From the NCBI RefSeq assembly GCF_947489255.1, contig NZ_CANLCY010000001.1:124001-188000 (forward strand): a stretch of 64,000 nucleotides of DNA, read 5' to 3'. Every line of letters begins with the position of its first letter. Positions within the stretch are counted from its first letter, which is position 1. This document shows, in pieces, positions 1 to 8,638 of the stretch. The DNA is from an uncultured Microbacterium sp. Its GTDB lineage: Bacteria > Actinomycetota > Actinomycetes > Actinomycetales > Microbacteriaceae. Below the pieces are notes generated by a model. The model worked only from the letters and a program-made list of their open reading frames with translations. It was not told the DNA's origin and made no database searches. The position numbers were made by a program, and so were the translations under genes.

Positions 1-1
1 G

Positions 2-910
2 GCCGTCGCCCCCGACGCAAGCTTCCTCGTCGCCAGCTGTTGGGGCGACGGGCGCGTGGTGCGCATGGACCTGGATGCCGCGGGCCGCCCCTCACGACCG
101 GTGATCGCCGCCGCGGCCACCGACCCCTACGACTCGTCGGCGGAGGAGGGAACGCTCTCCACCGGCGCGCGGGTGTCGGGCGCCGTCGTCCCCGACCTCG
201 CGGCCGCGGCCCGCGCGCTGCGCGAGGCGGCCGGCGAGGAGTACGCCCACCTCATCCCGGCGTACGACGACGTGCCCGAGACGGATGCCGAATCGGAGGA
301 GGCCGTCGCCGGCGCCCGCGTCTCGCGCGCACACCAGGCCACGTTCCTCCCCGGGGGTCTCGTCGCGACCACCGACATGGGCCTCGACCTCGTGCGGATC
401 TGGCGCACCGTTCCCGGCGGGCTGCGACCCGTGCAAGATGTGGTGCTCCCGAAGGGCAGCGGTCCGCGGCACGGGCTCTGGCATCCCTCCGGGCACTTCT
501 ACGTCGTCACCGAGCTCAGCCGCGAAGTGTTCGTGCTCGCCCCCGACCGCGAGGGGCGTTGGCACGTGCGCTCCGGGGAGCAGCTGCTGGGCACGCTCGA
601 GACCGACACCGCGGCCGAGCTGAGCATGGGACGTGACGGATCGGCGCTGTACGCCGGCGTGCGCGGGAGCGACACGGTCGGCGTGCTCGCCGTGCGCGGC
701 GCGGGCGAGAGCCTGCAGCTGACCGCGCTCGCCGAGACCGGTACGCACTGGCCGCGTCACCATCTCGTGGTCGACGACACCCTGCTCGTGGCCGGCCAGC
801 TCGCCGACGAGATCGTGTCTCTGCCGCTCGACGCTCGGACGGGTGTGCCGGGCCGCGTGCGCCATCGCACCGTCTCGCCATCGCCCACGCGGCTGCTCGC
901 GAGGCGCTGA
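2..910 (+). CDS. Beta-propeller lactonase-family protein, 5' end cut by window edge
   Basis: The reading frame is open from the first complete codon of the window to a TGA, so the true start lies upstream. The fragment of about 302 residues has repeated short beta-strand blocks and a segment GPRHGLWHPSGHFYVV, which resembles the blade signature of the lactonase/6-phosphogluconolactonase (Pgl) seven-bladed propeller family. Family members hydrolyse sugar lactones in the cytoplasm, but many homologues have no proven substrate, so the reaction is inferred. It converges on the AI-2E transporter gene and leaves a 126-base gap in which I see no clear terminator. Confidence 0.7.
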   Translation, partial: AVAPDASFLVASCWGDGRVVRMDLDAAGRPSRPVIAAAATDPYDSSAEEGTLSTGARVSGAVVPDLAAAARALREAAGEEYAHLIPAYDDVPETDAESEEAVAGARVSRAHQATFLPGGLVATTDMGLDLVRIWRTVPGGLRPVQDVVLPKGSGPRHGLWHPSGHFYVVTELSREVFVLAPDREGRWHVRSGEQLLGTLETDTAAELSMGRDGSALYAGVRGSDTVGVLAVRGAGESLQLTALAETGTHWPRHHLVVDDTLLVAGQLADEIVSLPLDARTGVPGRVRHRTVSPSPTRLLARR

Positions 911-1036
911 GCGGCTTCGCGACGGCGCCGACGCACCGGCTGGGTACGCAACGGCGTCCGGCGTCGTCGAGACGAACGCCCGGAGCCGCGCAGGAGGGCG
1001 CCGGGTCGTGCGCGCACCGGCGCGGGGCGGGCGTCG

Positions 1037-2161
1037 CTACTTCTTGGCATCCTGTCGCGGGATGACGATCTGCTTGATGATCAGCAGGACCGAGGCCGTC
1101 ACGGGGATCGCCACGAGCGCGCCGAGCAGGCCCAGCAGCGTGCCGCCGACGAGAGCGCCGATCACCACGAGGGCACCGGGGACCGAGATCGTGCGGTTCA
1201 TGACGCGGGGCGTGAGGATGTATGCCTCGATCTGCATGTACACGAGGTAGACGATGGCGAAGATGAGCCCGGCGGTCGGGCTGACGATGAGGGTGAACAG
1301 CGTCGCGGTCGCCCAGAACAGCACGGAACCCACGAGGGGGATGAGCGTGATGCCGAACGCGAGCGCCGCGAGCAGCGCGGCGAACGGCTGCTGCAGGATC
1401 GTCAGCACGATGAACGCGAAGACCGCGTTGCACAGCGCGAGCACGACCATGCCGGCGAGGTAGCCACCGACGGAGTCGGTGATCTGGCCGGTCATGTCGG
1501 AGACCGTCTCGCGGCTGCGCGCGGGGGTGAGGCGAACGAGGCTGTTCTTCATCTTCGGCAGAGAGGCCAGGAAGTACAGGCTCAGCACGAGCACGATGAT
1601 CGCGCCCGAGACGAACTCGCCGATGCTGATACCTACCTGCAGCAGCCCCCCGCCGATCGCGGCGATGTTGGCCGGGTTCGTGACGAAGCTCTGCACCTCC
1701 TTCAGCACGTCGCCCAGGCTGTCGCCGAAGTTCTGCTCCACCCACCGCACCGCGTCGCTGTCGATGACGTCGTTGACGAACGTGGGGATGTCGCCGACGA
1801 ACTGCTCGACCTGACGGACGACCGGCGGGATGAGCAGCCAGAGCGCTCCGGCGAGGATGACCGCGAGCCCTCCGAACACGATGATGATGCCCCACGCCCG
1901 CGACAGGCCCCGGCGCACGAGCAAGCGCACCAGGGGGTCGAGGGCGAGGGCGACGAAGAGCGCGATCGCGATGTAGATGAGAACCGTCGACAGCTTGCCG
2001 AGCGCGAGCGCCAGAAGGAAGGCGGTGAGCCCGCCGAGCGTGAGGAAGAACCCCGCCGCGTAGGGGCGGGAGATCGCCGACCACACCGGCTTGTCGCGGG
2101 AGGTGGAGGCCCCGGCGTCGGCGCCAACGGCGGTCGGGTCGGGGCGCGTCGATCGGCTCAT
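1037..2161 (-). CDS. AI-2E family (PerM/UPF0118) membrane transporter
   Basis: A 374-residue integral membrane protein. The N-terminal 30 residues are hydrophilic. Helix pairs follow (around FFLTLGGLTAFLLALALG and WGIIIVFGGLAVILAGALW), then a soluble domain (about residues 95-170), then a cluster of helices ending in the family-typical run VPGALVVIGALVGGTLLG. Length and layout fit the AI-2E transporter family, whose members export small molecules or ions. The name comes from one E. coli member and does not show that AI-2 is the substrate here. The ATG at 2161 was chosen because residues upstream of it in the longer frame have no family character. The gene is divergent from the chorismate mutase gene. 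Confidence 0.85.
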   Translation of the reverse strand: MSRSTRPDPTAVGADAGASTSRDKPVWSAISRPYAAGFFLTLGGLTAFLLALALGKLSTVLIYIAIALFVALALDPLVRLLVRRGLSRAWGIIIVFGGLAVILAGALWLLIPPVVRQVEQFVGDIPTFVNDVIDSDAVRWVEQNFGDSLGDVLKEVQSFVTNPANIAAIGGGLLQVGISIGEFVSGAIIVLVLSLYFLASLPKMKNSLVRLTPARSRETVSDMTGQITDSVGGYLAGMVVLALCNAVFAFIVLTILQQPFAALLAALAFGITLIPLVGSVLFWATATLFTLIVSPTAGLIFAIVYLVYMQIEAYILTPRVMNRTISVPGALVVIGALVGGTLLGLLGALVAIPVTASVLLIIKQIVIPRQDAKK

Positions 2162-2251
2162 GCTCACACTGTAGGACCCGGCCCGGGCGAACGACCGCGC
2201 ACCGCACGGGGCTGCGCGGCGCGATAGGGTCGGAGCGATGTGGGAGGACTC

Positions 2252-2557
2252 ATGACCGACGCCGATCCCTCGACGATCCTTCAGGGGCTGCGCGGCAGCA
2301 TCGACAACATCGACGCCGCGCTCATCTTCCTGCTCGCCGAACGTTTCCGCTGCACCAAGCAGGTCGGTGTGCTGAAGGCGAAGCACGGGATGCCGGCATC
2401 CGACCCCGCACGCGAGGAGCAGCAGATCGCGCGGCTGATGCGTCTGGCCGAGGACGCCGACCTCGATCCGGCGTTCGCGGAGAAGTGGTTCAACTTCGTC
2501 GTGGCGGAGGTCATCCGCCACCACCGAACGGCCGCCGCGCAGCCGCACGACGACTGA
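2252..2557 (+). CDS. Chorismate mutase, AroQ class
   Basis: A 101-residue all-helical protein of the AroQ chorismate mutase fold, which converts chorismate to prephenate for phenylalanine and tyrosine synthesis in the cytoplasm. The first helix reads LRGSIDNIDAALIFLLAERF with the expected Arg near the N-terminus. The second region carries K-x-VGVLKA, the usual Arg/Lys active-site segment, followed by a helix with EEQQIARL. A GTG twelve bases upstream would also open the frame, but GGGAGGAC sits just ahead of the ATG at 2252, which decides the start. It appears to be a single-gene unit. Confidence 0.85.
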   Translation: MTDADPSTILQGLRGSIDNIDAALIFLLAERFRCTKQVGVLKAKHGMPASDPAREEQQIARLMRLAEDADLDPAFAEKWFNFVVAEVIRHHRTAAAQPHDD

Positions 2558-2941
2558 GTCGCTGACACACCCCGCCCCGCCGCGCAAGGGCCCCACGACA
2601 CGCCCGGGATGATCCCCGGCCGAGTCGATCCACCTCACGGCGTCCGCGGAATCCAAGCGCGCGCGCGTGCCACACGGCATCCGATTCCGCAAGGAGCGGG
2701 ACGATTTGCCAGCCGATCCATCACCGTGAAACGTTGGATGAGGCCCGTCAAGGGCCGTTCACCCGACCAGTCCGCGGTCGCCGGTGTCTTCTCGGGGGAG
2801 GGGATGCCGCGAGCGTACGGTCGGCGGCCAGGACGCCGGACCCGATGTCCGGCATCGACGTGCTCCACCCCCCGGAGAGCGCCGACGGCTGCCACCCGGG
2901 CGTGACCTGTGCGGCCACCCGAAGGCCGCTGAGGTGCACCA
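2558..2941. other. 384-base gap upstream of the glycine betaine transporter
   Basis: No convincing gene is present. Two small perfect hairpins can be seen: GGCCC/GGGCC at 2742-2756 and CCGGAC/GTCCGG at 2836-2852. The gap is long for this window, where most spacers are under 150 bases, so it probably holds the proV promoter and possibly a structured leader. I compared it by eye with the c-di-AMP (ydaO) riboswitch and did not find the conserved blocks. Confidence 0.4.
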
Positions 2942-4276
2942 GTGACACATCCGCATGCCCCGACGGCGCCCGATTCGGCGGCGCCCGCGAGCGAGACGCC
3001 CGCCCTCGCCGCCAAGAACCTCTTCAAGGTCTTCGGCCGCGCGCCCCAGGCCGCCGTCGACAAGCTCCGCTCCGGTTCGTCGCGCGACGAGATCGCCGAT
3101 CACGGAACGGCCGCCGTCATCGACGCGAGCTTCGACGTCCGCCCCGGCGAGATCTTCGTCATCATGGGCCTCTCGGGCTCGGGCAAGTCGACCATCATCC
3201 GCATGCTCAACGGCCTGCACGAGGCCACCGCGGGAACCGTCGAGGTGCAGGGCGACGCCCTGACCGGCGTCGGCGCGGCGCGACTGCGCGGCCTCCGCCG
3301 CGACCGCCTCGCCATGGTGTTCCAGCACTTCGCGCTGCTGCCGCACCGCACGGTGGCGGCCAACGTCGCCTACCCCCTCGAGCTCCGCGGCGTCGGAAAG
3401 GCCGAACGTCTCGCGAAGGCGAACGAGATCCTCGCCCTCGTCGGCCTCGAGGGATGGGGCGAGAAGCTCCCCTCGGCGCTGTCGGGCGGGATGCAGCAGC
3501 GCGTCGGCATCGCCCGCGCGCTCGCCGCCGACACCGACATCCTGCTCATGGACGAGGCGTTCAGCGCACTCGACCCGCTCATCCGTCGCGAGATGCAGGA
3601 GCAGCTCCTCGAGCTGCAGCGGACGCTGAAGAAGACCATCGTCTTCATCACCCACGATCTCAACGAAGCGATGTTCCTCGGCGACCGCATCGCGGTCATG
3701 CGCGACGGGCGCATCGTGCAGATCGGCACCCCCGAAGACATCCTCACCGACCCTGCGAACGACTACGTCGAGCAGTTCGTGCAGGACGTCGACCGCGCGC
3801 GCGTCCTCACCGCCGGCAACGTCATGGAGCGTCCGCGTCCGCGCGTCGACGCCTCGGCGGGCCCGCGCACCGCGCTTCGCCAGATGCGCGACGCGTACAT
3901 GTCGGCGGTCTACGTCACCGATCGCGACCGCAAGCCGCTCGGCATCATCACCGACCGGGATGCCATGAAGCTCGTGCGGGCGGGAGAGAGCTCCCTGCTC
4001 AGCCGGCTCAAGCCGCTGCCCCAGGCGGTGCGCGAGGACGACGTGCTCATGAACCTCTTCGTGCCGTCGGTCGAATCGCCGCTTCCCCTGGCCGTGCTCG
4101 ACGCGGAGGGCCGGCTCGTCGGCGTCATCCCGCGCGTCACGCTGCTCGCCGCCCTCGGGCCCGGGCCCACCTCCACCGAGGAGATCACCGTGCTGCCCCA
4201 GCCCCTGCCCTCCGCCGAGATCGACGCGGTGCTCGACACCCCGGTCGCCGCCTCCGAGACCGAGGGGGTGCGCTGA
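2942..4276 (+). CDS. proV: Glycine betaine/proline-type ABC transporter ATP-binding protein
   Basis: A 444-residue ATPase of the ProV/OpuAA class that powers uptake of compatible solutes during osmotic stress. Walker A is GLSGSGKST at about residues 76-84, the ABC signature is LSGGMQQR, and Walker B is ILLMDEAFSALD. The family-specific N-terminal extension before the core is present. The C-terminal part (about 285-400) carries paired CBS-like sequence, as in OpuA, where such domains sense ionic strength. GTG at 2942 is the start. The stop overlaps the permease start by one base (TGATG), so the two are translationally coupled. Substrate is inferred from family and from the proX gene. Confidence 0.9.
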   Translation: MTHPHAPTAPDSAAPASETPALAAKNLFKVFGRAPQAAVDKLRSGSSRDEIADHGTAAVIDASFDVRPGEIFVIMGLSGSGKSTIIRMLNGLHEATAGTVEVQGDALTGVGAARLRGLRRDRLAMVFQHFALLPHRTVAANVAYPLELRGVGKAERLAKANEILALVGLEGWGEKLPSALSGGMQQRVGIARALAADTDILLMDEAFSALDPLIRREMQEQLLELQRTLKKTIVFITHDLNEAMFLGDRIAVMRDGRIVQIGTPEDILTDPANDYVEQFVQDVDRARVLTAGNVMERPRPRVDASAGPRTALRQMRDAYMSAVYVTDRDRKPLGIITDRDAMKLVRAGESSLLSRLKPLPQAVREDDVLMNLFVPSVESPLPLAVLDAEGRLVGVIPRVTLLAALGPGPTSTEEITVLPQPLPSAEIDAVLDTPVAASETEGVR

Positions 4277-5280
4277 TGGATGGCTTCCGCATCCCCGTCG
4301 GCTCGTGGGTCGACTCCGCCGTGGACTGGCTCCGCGACAACCTCTCGGGCCTGTTCGACGTGATCGCCGTGACCGTCCGCTTCCTCGTCGGCGGGCTCAG
4401 CGACGTGCTGCTGTCGGCACCCATCGTCGTGGTGGTCGTCGTCGCAGCGCTCCTGGCCTGGCTGCTGCGCTCGTGGAAGCTCGCGCTCGGCACGGTGATC
4501 GGTTTCGCGCTCATCCTCGCGATGGGTCAGTGGGTCACCGCGATGCAGACCCTCGCGCTCGTGCTCGTGGCGACGATCGTCGCCGTCGCGATCTCGGTGC
4601 CGCTGGGCATCTGGTCGGCGCGCAACAGCACCGTGCGTGCGGTGCTGAAGCCAATCCTCGACTTCATGCAGACGATGCCCGCCTTCGTCTACCTGATCCC
4701 CGCGATCACCTTCTTCAGCATCGGCGTCGTGCCCGGCGTCGTCTCGACGGTCATCTTCGCGCTGCCCCCGGGCGTGCGTCTGACCGAGCTCGGCATCCGC
4801 GGCGTGGACTCCGAGACGGTCGAGGCCGGCCACGCCTTCGGCGCCACGCCGTGGCAGATCCTGCGCGGCATCCAGCTGCCGCTCGCGATGCCCACCATCA
4901 TGGCGGGCGTCAACCAGGTGATCATGCTCGCCCTGTCGATGGCGGTCGTCGCCGGCATCGTCGGCGCCGACGGCCTCGGCAAGGAGGTCGTGCAGTCGAT
5001 CTCGACGGTCAACCTGCCCAAGGGCGTCGAGGCCGGTCTCAGCGTGGTGATCCTCGCGGTCTACCTCGATCGCCTCACCGCCGCCCTCGGCAACCGCGCC
5101 GACAACACCGGGTCGCTGCTCGGCCTGCTGGCTCGCCGCCGTGCCGCGCGTCCCGCGACGGCTGTCACGGCCGGCGCGACCGCGGCCCCGCACGTCGACA
5201 CGAGCGCGAAGGATGCCCCTCGTGACGCCGATCGCGAGAAGGCCTCCCCGCGCCGCGCCCCCATCTCGACGGGTCGCTGA
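4276..5280 (+). CDS. proW: Glycine betaine/proline-type ABC transporter permease
   Basis: A 334-residue inner-membrane permease of the ProW/OpuAB class. An N-terminal hydrophilic stretch is followed by helices starting at about residue 50, then the core permease domain with the coupling region EAGHAFGATPWQILRGIQLP, which contacts the ATPase. Conserved membrane segments MQTMPAFVYLIPAITFF and MALSMAVVAGIVGADGLG match ProW. The C-terminus has an unusual tail of about 60 residues rich in Ala, Arg and Pro, probably cytoplasmic and of no known function. The start codon overlaps the proV stop. Confidence 0.9.
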   Translation: MDGFRIPVGSWVDSAVDWLRDNLSGLFDVIAVTVRFLVGGLSDVLLSAPIVVVVVVAALLAWLLRSWKLALGTVIGFALILAMGQWVTAMQTLALVLVATIVAVAISVPLGIWSARNSTVRAVLKPILDFMQTMPAFVYLIPAITFFSIGVVPGVVSTVIFALPPGVRLTELGIRGVDSETVEAGHAFGATPWQILRGIQLPLAMPTIMAGVNQVIMLALSMAVVAGIVGADGLGKEVVQSISTVNLPKGVEAGLSVVILAVYLDRLTAALGNRADNTGSLLGLLARRRAARPATAVTAGATAAPHVDTSAKDAPRDADREKASPRRAPISTGR

Positions 5281-5403
5281 GTCCCCCTCCTCGTCGCGTG
5301 AGTCGGCGGGATTCGTCGCCTCGTCACGAGCTGGGTCGACGAATCCCGGCACCTCGCGCGAGGTCACACGGAAATCACATACGAAAAGGAAGAGAACACA
5401 GCA

Positions 5404-6306
5404 ATGAAGACACGACACCTCACCAGCGCCCTCGCCCTCGGCGCCGTCGGCGCGCTCGCGCTCGCCGGCTGCGCGAGCGGCAACCAGGCCGAAGGCGGAG
5501 CGGGCGACGGCGGCGACAAGGGCACCATCACCCTCGGCTTCCTCCCCTCGTGGACCGACGGCCTCAGCACCGCGTACCTTCTCGAGGACCAGCTCGGCAA
5601 GCTCGGCTACACCGTCGAGATGCAGACGCTCACCGAGGCGGGGCCGCTGTACGCCGGCCTGGCCCAGGGCGACGTCGACATCTACCCCTCGGCCTGGCCC
5701 GAACTGACGCACGCCGACTATATGAAGACGTACGGCGACTCGATCGAAGACCTCGGCGACTACTACGAGAACGCCAAGCTCACGATCGCGGTGCCCAGCT
5801 ACGTCGACATCGACTCGATCGACCAGCTCCAGGCGAACGCCGCGCGCTTCGACGGAAAGATCTACGGCATCGAGCCCGGCGCGGGTCTGACCAAGCAGAC
5901 CCAGGAGGTCGCGATGCCGGGTTACGGCCTCGACGGCTACGAGCTCGTCACCTCGTCGACCGCCGCGATGCTGACCGAGCTCGACAACGCCATCGCCGCC
6001 CAGAAGGACATCGCGGTGACCCTGTGGCGCCCGTTCTGGGCCAACGACGCCTACGACGTCAAGGACCTCGAAGACCCTCAGGGCCTGATGGGCGAGCCCG
6101 AGGCGCTGCACTTCCTCGGTACCGCCGGCTTCGCGGAGAAGTACCCGGATGCCGCCGAGCTCATCGCCGGCATCACGCTCGACGACGCGCAGTACGGCTC
6201 GCTCGAAGACCTCGTCGTCAACGAGTACGGCGAGGGCAAGGAAGCTGACGCGGTCGACGCGTGGCTCGAGCAGAACCCCGACGCGTTCTCGACGCAGCGC
6301 AACTGA
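5404..6306 (+). CDS. proX: Glycine betaine-type ABC transporter substrate-binding lipoprotein
   Basis: A 300-residue extracytoplasmic binding protein. The N-terminus has a positively charged start, a hydrophobic core and the lipobox ALAGC, so it should be lipid-anchored at about Cys23. The mature part has the OpuAC-type features SWTDGLSTAYLLEDQLGKLG near its N-terminus and ALAQGDVD-like context (GLAQGDVDIYPSAWPE), with Trp and Tyr residues suitable for a cation-pi box that binds quaternary amines. A 123-base spacer separates it from proW. The AAAAGGAAGAG stretch upstream gives a strong ribosome binding site for the ATG. Confidence 0.88.
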   Translation: MKTRHLTSALALGAVGALALAGCASGNQAEGGAGDGGDKGTITLGFLPSWTDGLSTAYLLEDQLGKLGYTVEMQTLTEAGPLYAGLAQGDVDIYPSAWPELTHADYMKTYGDSIEDLGDYYENAKLTIAVPSYVDIDSIDQLQANAARFDGKIYGIEPGAGLTKQTQEVAMPGYGLDGYELVTSSTAAMLTELDNAIAAQKDIAVTLWRPFWANDAYDVKDLEDPQGLMGEPEALHFLGTAGFAEKYPDAAELIAGITLDDAQYGSLEDLVVNEYGEGKEADAVDAWLEQNPDAFSTQRN

Positions 6307-6319
6307 CCTCCCGCGCGAT

Positions 6320-6350
6320 GACGGCCCTCTCCGGTGCGGAGGGGGCCGTC
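6320..6350 (+). terminator. Hairpin after proX
   Basis: GACGGCCC (6320-6327) pairs with GGGCCGTC (6343-6350), and an inner CTCCG/CGGAG extends the stem. It starts 13 bases after the proX stop and lies between convergent genes, so it may also serve the opposite strand. There is no T tract, as is common in actinobacteria. Confidence 0.65.
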
Positions 6351-6376
6351 TCGCTGCCGTCGCCGGAGTGTCGTTG

Positions 6377-6679
6377 TCAGGGGACGACGACGGCGTTGTC
6401 GATGAACGACTGTTCTAGGAGGATCGCGGCGACCTGCCCGGCGGCCTCGAGACCGACCACGGCCCCGACGACGACCACGACGACCGTCGCGACCGATCTC
6501 GGCGCCCGTTCGCGGGCGAGGCAGAGCGCGACGATCCCGAAGAGGAGGGCCGCGACCCGTGCGGTGAACCCCCAGCCGTCGGGCAAGGGCACGGCAATCG
6601 CCGCAATGGCCGCGGCCACCGCCCACCAGTGGAGGGTGCTCGCCCGTGGGGCGACCGGCTCGCTCACAGGACTGGTCAT
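6377..6679 (-). CDS. Small membrane protein of unknown function
   Basis: A 100-residue protein with three hydrophobic segments (about residues 17-32, 40-55 and 62-88) and a short polar N-terminus. I do not recognise a family. Its ATG overlaps the TGA of the upstream gene for a secreted protein by four bases, so the two are almost certainly co-translated and may form a membrane-plus-secreted pair. Confidence 0.6.
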   Translation of the reverse strand: MTSPVSEPVAPRASTLHWWAVAAAIAAIAVPLPDGWGFTARVAALLFGIVALCLARERAPRSVATVVVVVVGAVVGLEAAGQVAAILLEQSFIDNAVVVP

Positions 6680-7338
6680 ACCGTGTAGATGCGCCCGTCG
6701 ACCCGAGCCGGGTTGCCCGCCTGCGTCGTGACCGTGTGCACCTTGGTGAACTGGAACGGCAGTCCCTTGATGAACACGCTCGCCTGCGTACGGACCTCGC
6801 AGGTTCCGCGCCCCTGCGAGATCCAGGAGGAGGGTGTGGAGCTCGCGCTGATCACGCCGGTGGCGGATCCCGTGCATCCGAGATTCCGGACGACCGCGCT
6901 GCCCCGTGCTTCGTAGGTGTAGGTCAGGGTGAAGATGATGAGCGAGACATTGCCGATCCGGACGTCCTGCCGGTTGTTCACCTGCAGCGTGCGGGTTCCG
7001 GCGGCGGTGGTAGTGGTGACACGGCCACGGCTCGGGGCCGCGGTGGGCAGCGGAGTGACGGTCGACGAGACCTCCGAGACCGTGAAGAGGGTGGACGGAT
7101 CCGCCGCACCAGCCTCTTGAGCCTCTTCGGGCAGTGAGGCGAAGTAGTCCTCGATCTGCTGCATCTTCGCGGAGGGGAGGTCGAGATCCGCGACGAACTC
7201 GTGGAAGACGGATTCGGGATCCGTCGTCGAGGCGGCCGTCACGATGGGCCCTGGTTCCGCGGCGTGCGCGGGTGCGCCGAGGGCGAGCGAAGCGACGACG
7301 AACGCCGCGGCGATCGCGGTTCGGGAGTGGGTTCTCAT
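6676..7338 (-). CDS. Secreted protein of unknown function
   Basis: A 220-residue protein with a clear Sec signal peptide: basic MRTHSR, hydrophobic core AIAAAFVVASLALGA, and a likely cleavage after AHA. The mature N-terminus has a helical stretch with a DYFASLPEEAQEAG segment; the remainder looks beta-rich with many Thr, Val and Arg and two Cys residues (near GCTGS and GTCEV) that could form a disulfide. No known domain is recognised. The ATG at 7338 is preceded by AAAGGAAAA, which decides the start over a longer frame. It is followed by a small membrane protein in an overlapping operon. Confidence 0.6.
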   Translation of the reverse strand: MRTHSRTAIAAAFVVASLALGAPAHAAEPGPIVTAASTTDPESVFHEFVADLDLPSAKMQQIEDYFASLPEEAQEAGAADPSTLFTVSEVSSTVTPLPTAAPSRGRVTTTTAAGTRTLQVNNRQDVRIGNVSLIIFTLTYTYEARGSAVVRNLGCTGSATGVISASSTPSSWISQGRGTCEVRTQASVFIKGLPFQFTKVHTVTTQAGNPARVDGRIYTV

Positions 7339-7490
7339 ACGTTTTCCTTTCAACGCGCACGAAGCGACGACGAACAGGCACCGGCTGTGCCCCCAGGAAT
7401 AACGTAGAAATGCGCAGTTATACATGTGAAGATGAAAACGATACGTGGAAGGGTGAACAGCCCTCGCGGGGCGCGTCCGGCCCCGCCGGA

Positions 7491-8222
7491 TCAGGCGACG
7501 GCGTGGGCGGCAGTGAACCGCGTGATGAAGCCCGGGTGGTCGGCGGGCATCGCGAGCACCGAGTCGGGGGTTCGTCCCGAGAGCTGCGGGAAACCGGCAT
7601 CCGCCACGAGCTCGTCGTCGAGGGCCTCGAGCTCCGCGGTGACGAGCGGCCAGGGTTCGTGGTTGTTCGCGGCCCAGATCGTGCGCCCGAGGTGACGCTC
7701 GTGGAAGCCCCACCGGGCGGTGAGGAAGCGCGAGAGGTCGTCGTCGACGGTCCGGGTGCCGAGCTTCGCGCGGATCCGCGTTCCCGGATGCCGGCCCCCG
7801 TGGCGTCGCGAACGATATTCGATGCGATCGTCTTCGGTGCGCACACCGGCGCGCGCCCAGCGGTAGGGGAGGCCGAACAGAGCCTGGGCCGCGAGGACCG
7901 GGGCGAGGTGCTCCGCCTCGAGCGTGCGGAAGACGACACCCCGACGGCCTTCGTCGTCCACGGCGTAGGTGCGGACGTTGATCTCGGTGAAGGTGCCCAC
8001 GAACGGCACCGGCGGCAACGGCAGGAACCGGAACTCGCTCAGCACGAACGGCACGAGCCCGACCCAGGCCGACCCGTCGTGGACGTCGGGGCGGGTGCCC
8101 GGGGGCAGCAGAGGGGCGACCTCGGCCGGGTCGATGCGCCAGTGCACGAACACGGCGCGGTTCCAGCGCTGTGCGATGACGGCGCGACCGGGCAGGTCGG
8201 GGGCGTGGCGGTCGGTGATCAT
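7491..8222 (-). CDS. YqjF/DUF2071-family protein
   Basis: A 243-residue protein matching the DUF2071 (YqjF-like) family, seen in the opening pattern QRWNRAVFVHWRIDP, then LLPPGTRPDVHDGSAWVG, PFVGTFTEINVRTYA and a later GVVFRTLEAEH. The family has an acetoacetate-decarboxylase-like beta fold, but its function is unknown. The ATG at 8222 was chosen because the conserved QRWN segment follows closely. It is divergent from the DUF3253 gene with a 47-base spacer that must hold both promoters. Confidence 0.75.
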   Translation of the reverse strand: MITDRHAPDLPGRAVIAQRWNRAVFVHWRIDPAEVAPLLPPGTRPDVHDGSAWVGLVPFVLSEFRFLPLPPVPFVGTFTEINVRTYAVDDEGRRGVVFRTLEAEHLAPVLAAQALFGLPYRWARAGVRTEDDRIEYRSRRHGGRHPGTRIRAKLGTRTVDDDLSRFLTARWGFHERHLGRTIWAANNHEPWPLVTAELEALDDELVADAGFPQLSGRTPDSVLAMPADHPGFITRFTAAHAVA

Positions 8223-8269
8223 CGGGTCATTCTGACCCCGACACCGAGCCGCGGAGGGACACTGGACAG

Positions 8270-8530
8270 ATGACCCCGTCGTCTGGTGCGGATCCTCGAC
8301 TCGTGGCATCCATTCGCGAACTCCTCGCCGCGCGCGACGCCGGGAAGACGATCTGCCCCTCGGAGGCCGCGCGCGCCGTGGGCGGCGAGGACTGGCGCGA
8401 CCTCATGCAGCCGGCGCGCGATGCGGCGCACGAGCTGGTCGGCCTCGGCGAGGTGGAGGTCACCCAGAAGGGCGAGGTGGTCGACGTGACCCGCGCGCGG
8501 GGGCCGGTGCGGATCCGCCGGAAGGGCTGA
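8270..8530 (+). CDS. DUF3253 small winged-helix-like protein
   Basis: An 86-residue protein matching the DUF3253 family: an N-terminal helix with IRELLAARDAGKTICPSEAA, a central segment WRDLMQPARDAAHELVGLG, and a C-terminal GEVVDVTRARGPVRIRR. The pattern (PSEAAR then W-RxLM) is typical. The shape suggests a small winged helix, but no role is established for the family. Confidence 0.75.
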   Translation: MTPSSGADPRLVASIRELLAARDAGKTICPSEAARAVGGEDWRDLMQPARDAAHELVGLGEVEVTQKGEVVDVTRARGPVRIRRKG

Positions 8531-8638
8531 GCGCTCGGTTTCTCGGAGTGGATGGCGACGGCGGACCGGTGCTCCGGCGCCTCTGTCTCGCGCGACCCGG
8601 TGCGCGAGACGGGGCGGACGTGACGCGAAGCGACGGCC

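Noticed and set aside
2558..2941. c-di-AMP (ydaO) riboswitch ahead of proV
   Set aside because: Blocks expected for that riboswitch were looked for by eye and not found.
3910..6111. 733-residue minus-strand frame across proV, proW and proX
   Set aside because: Antisense to three conserved transporter genes, with an Arg/Asp/Gly-rich composition typical of GC-driven shadow frames.
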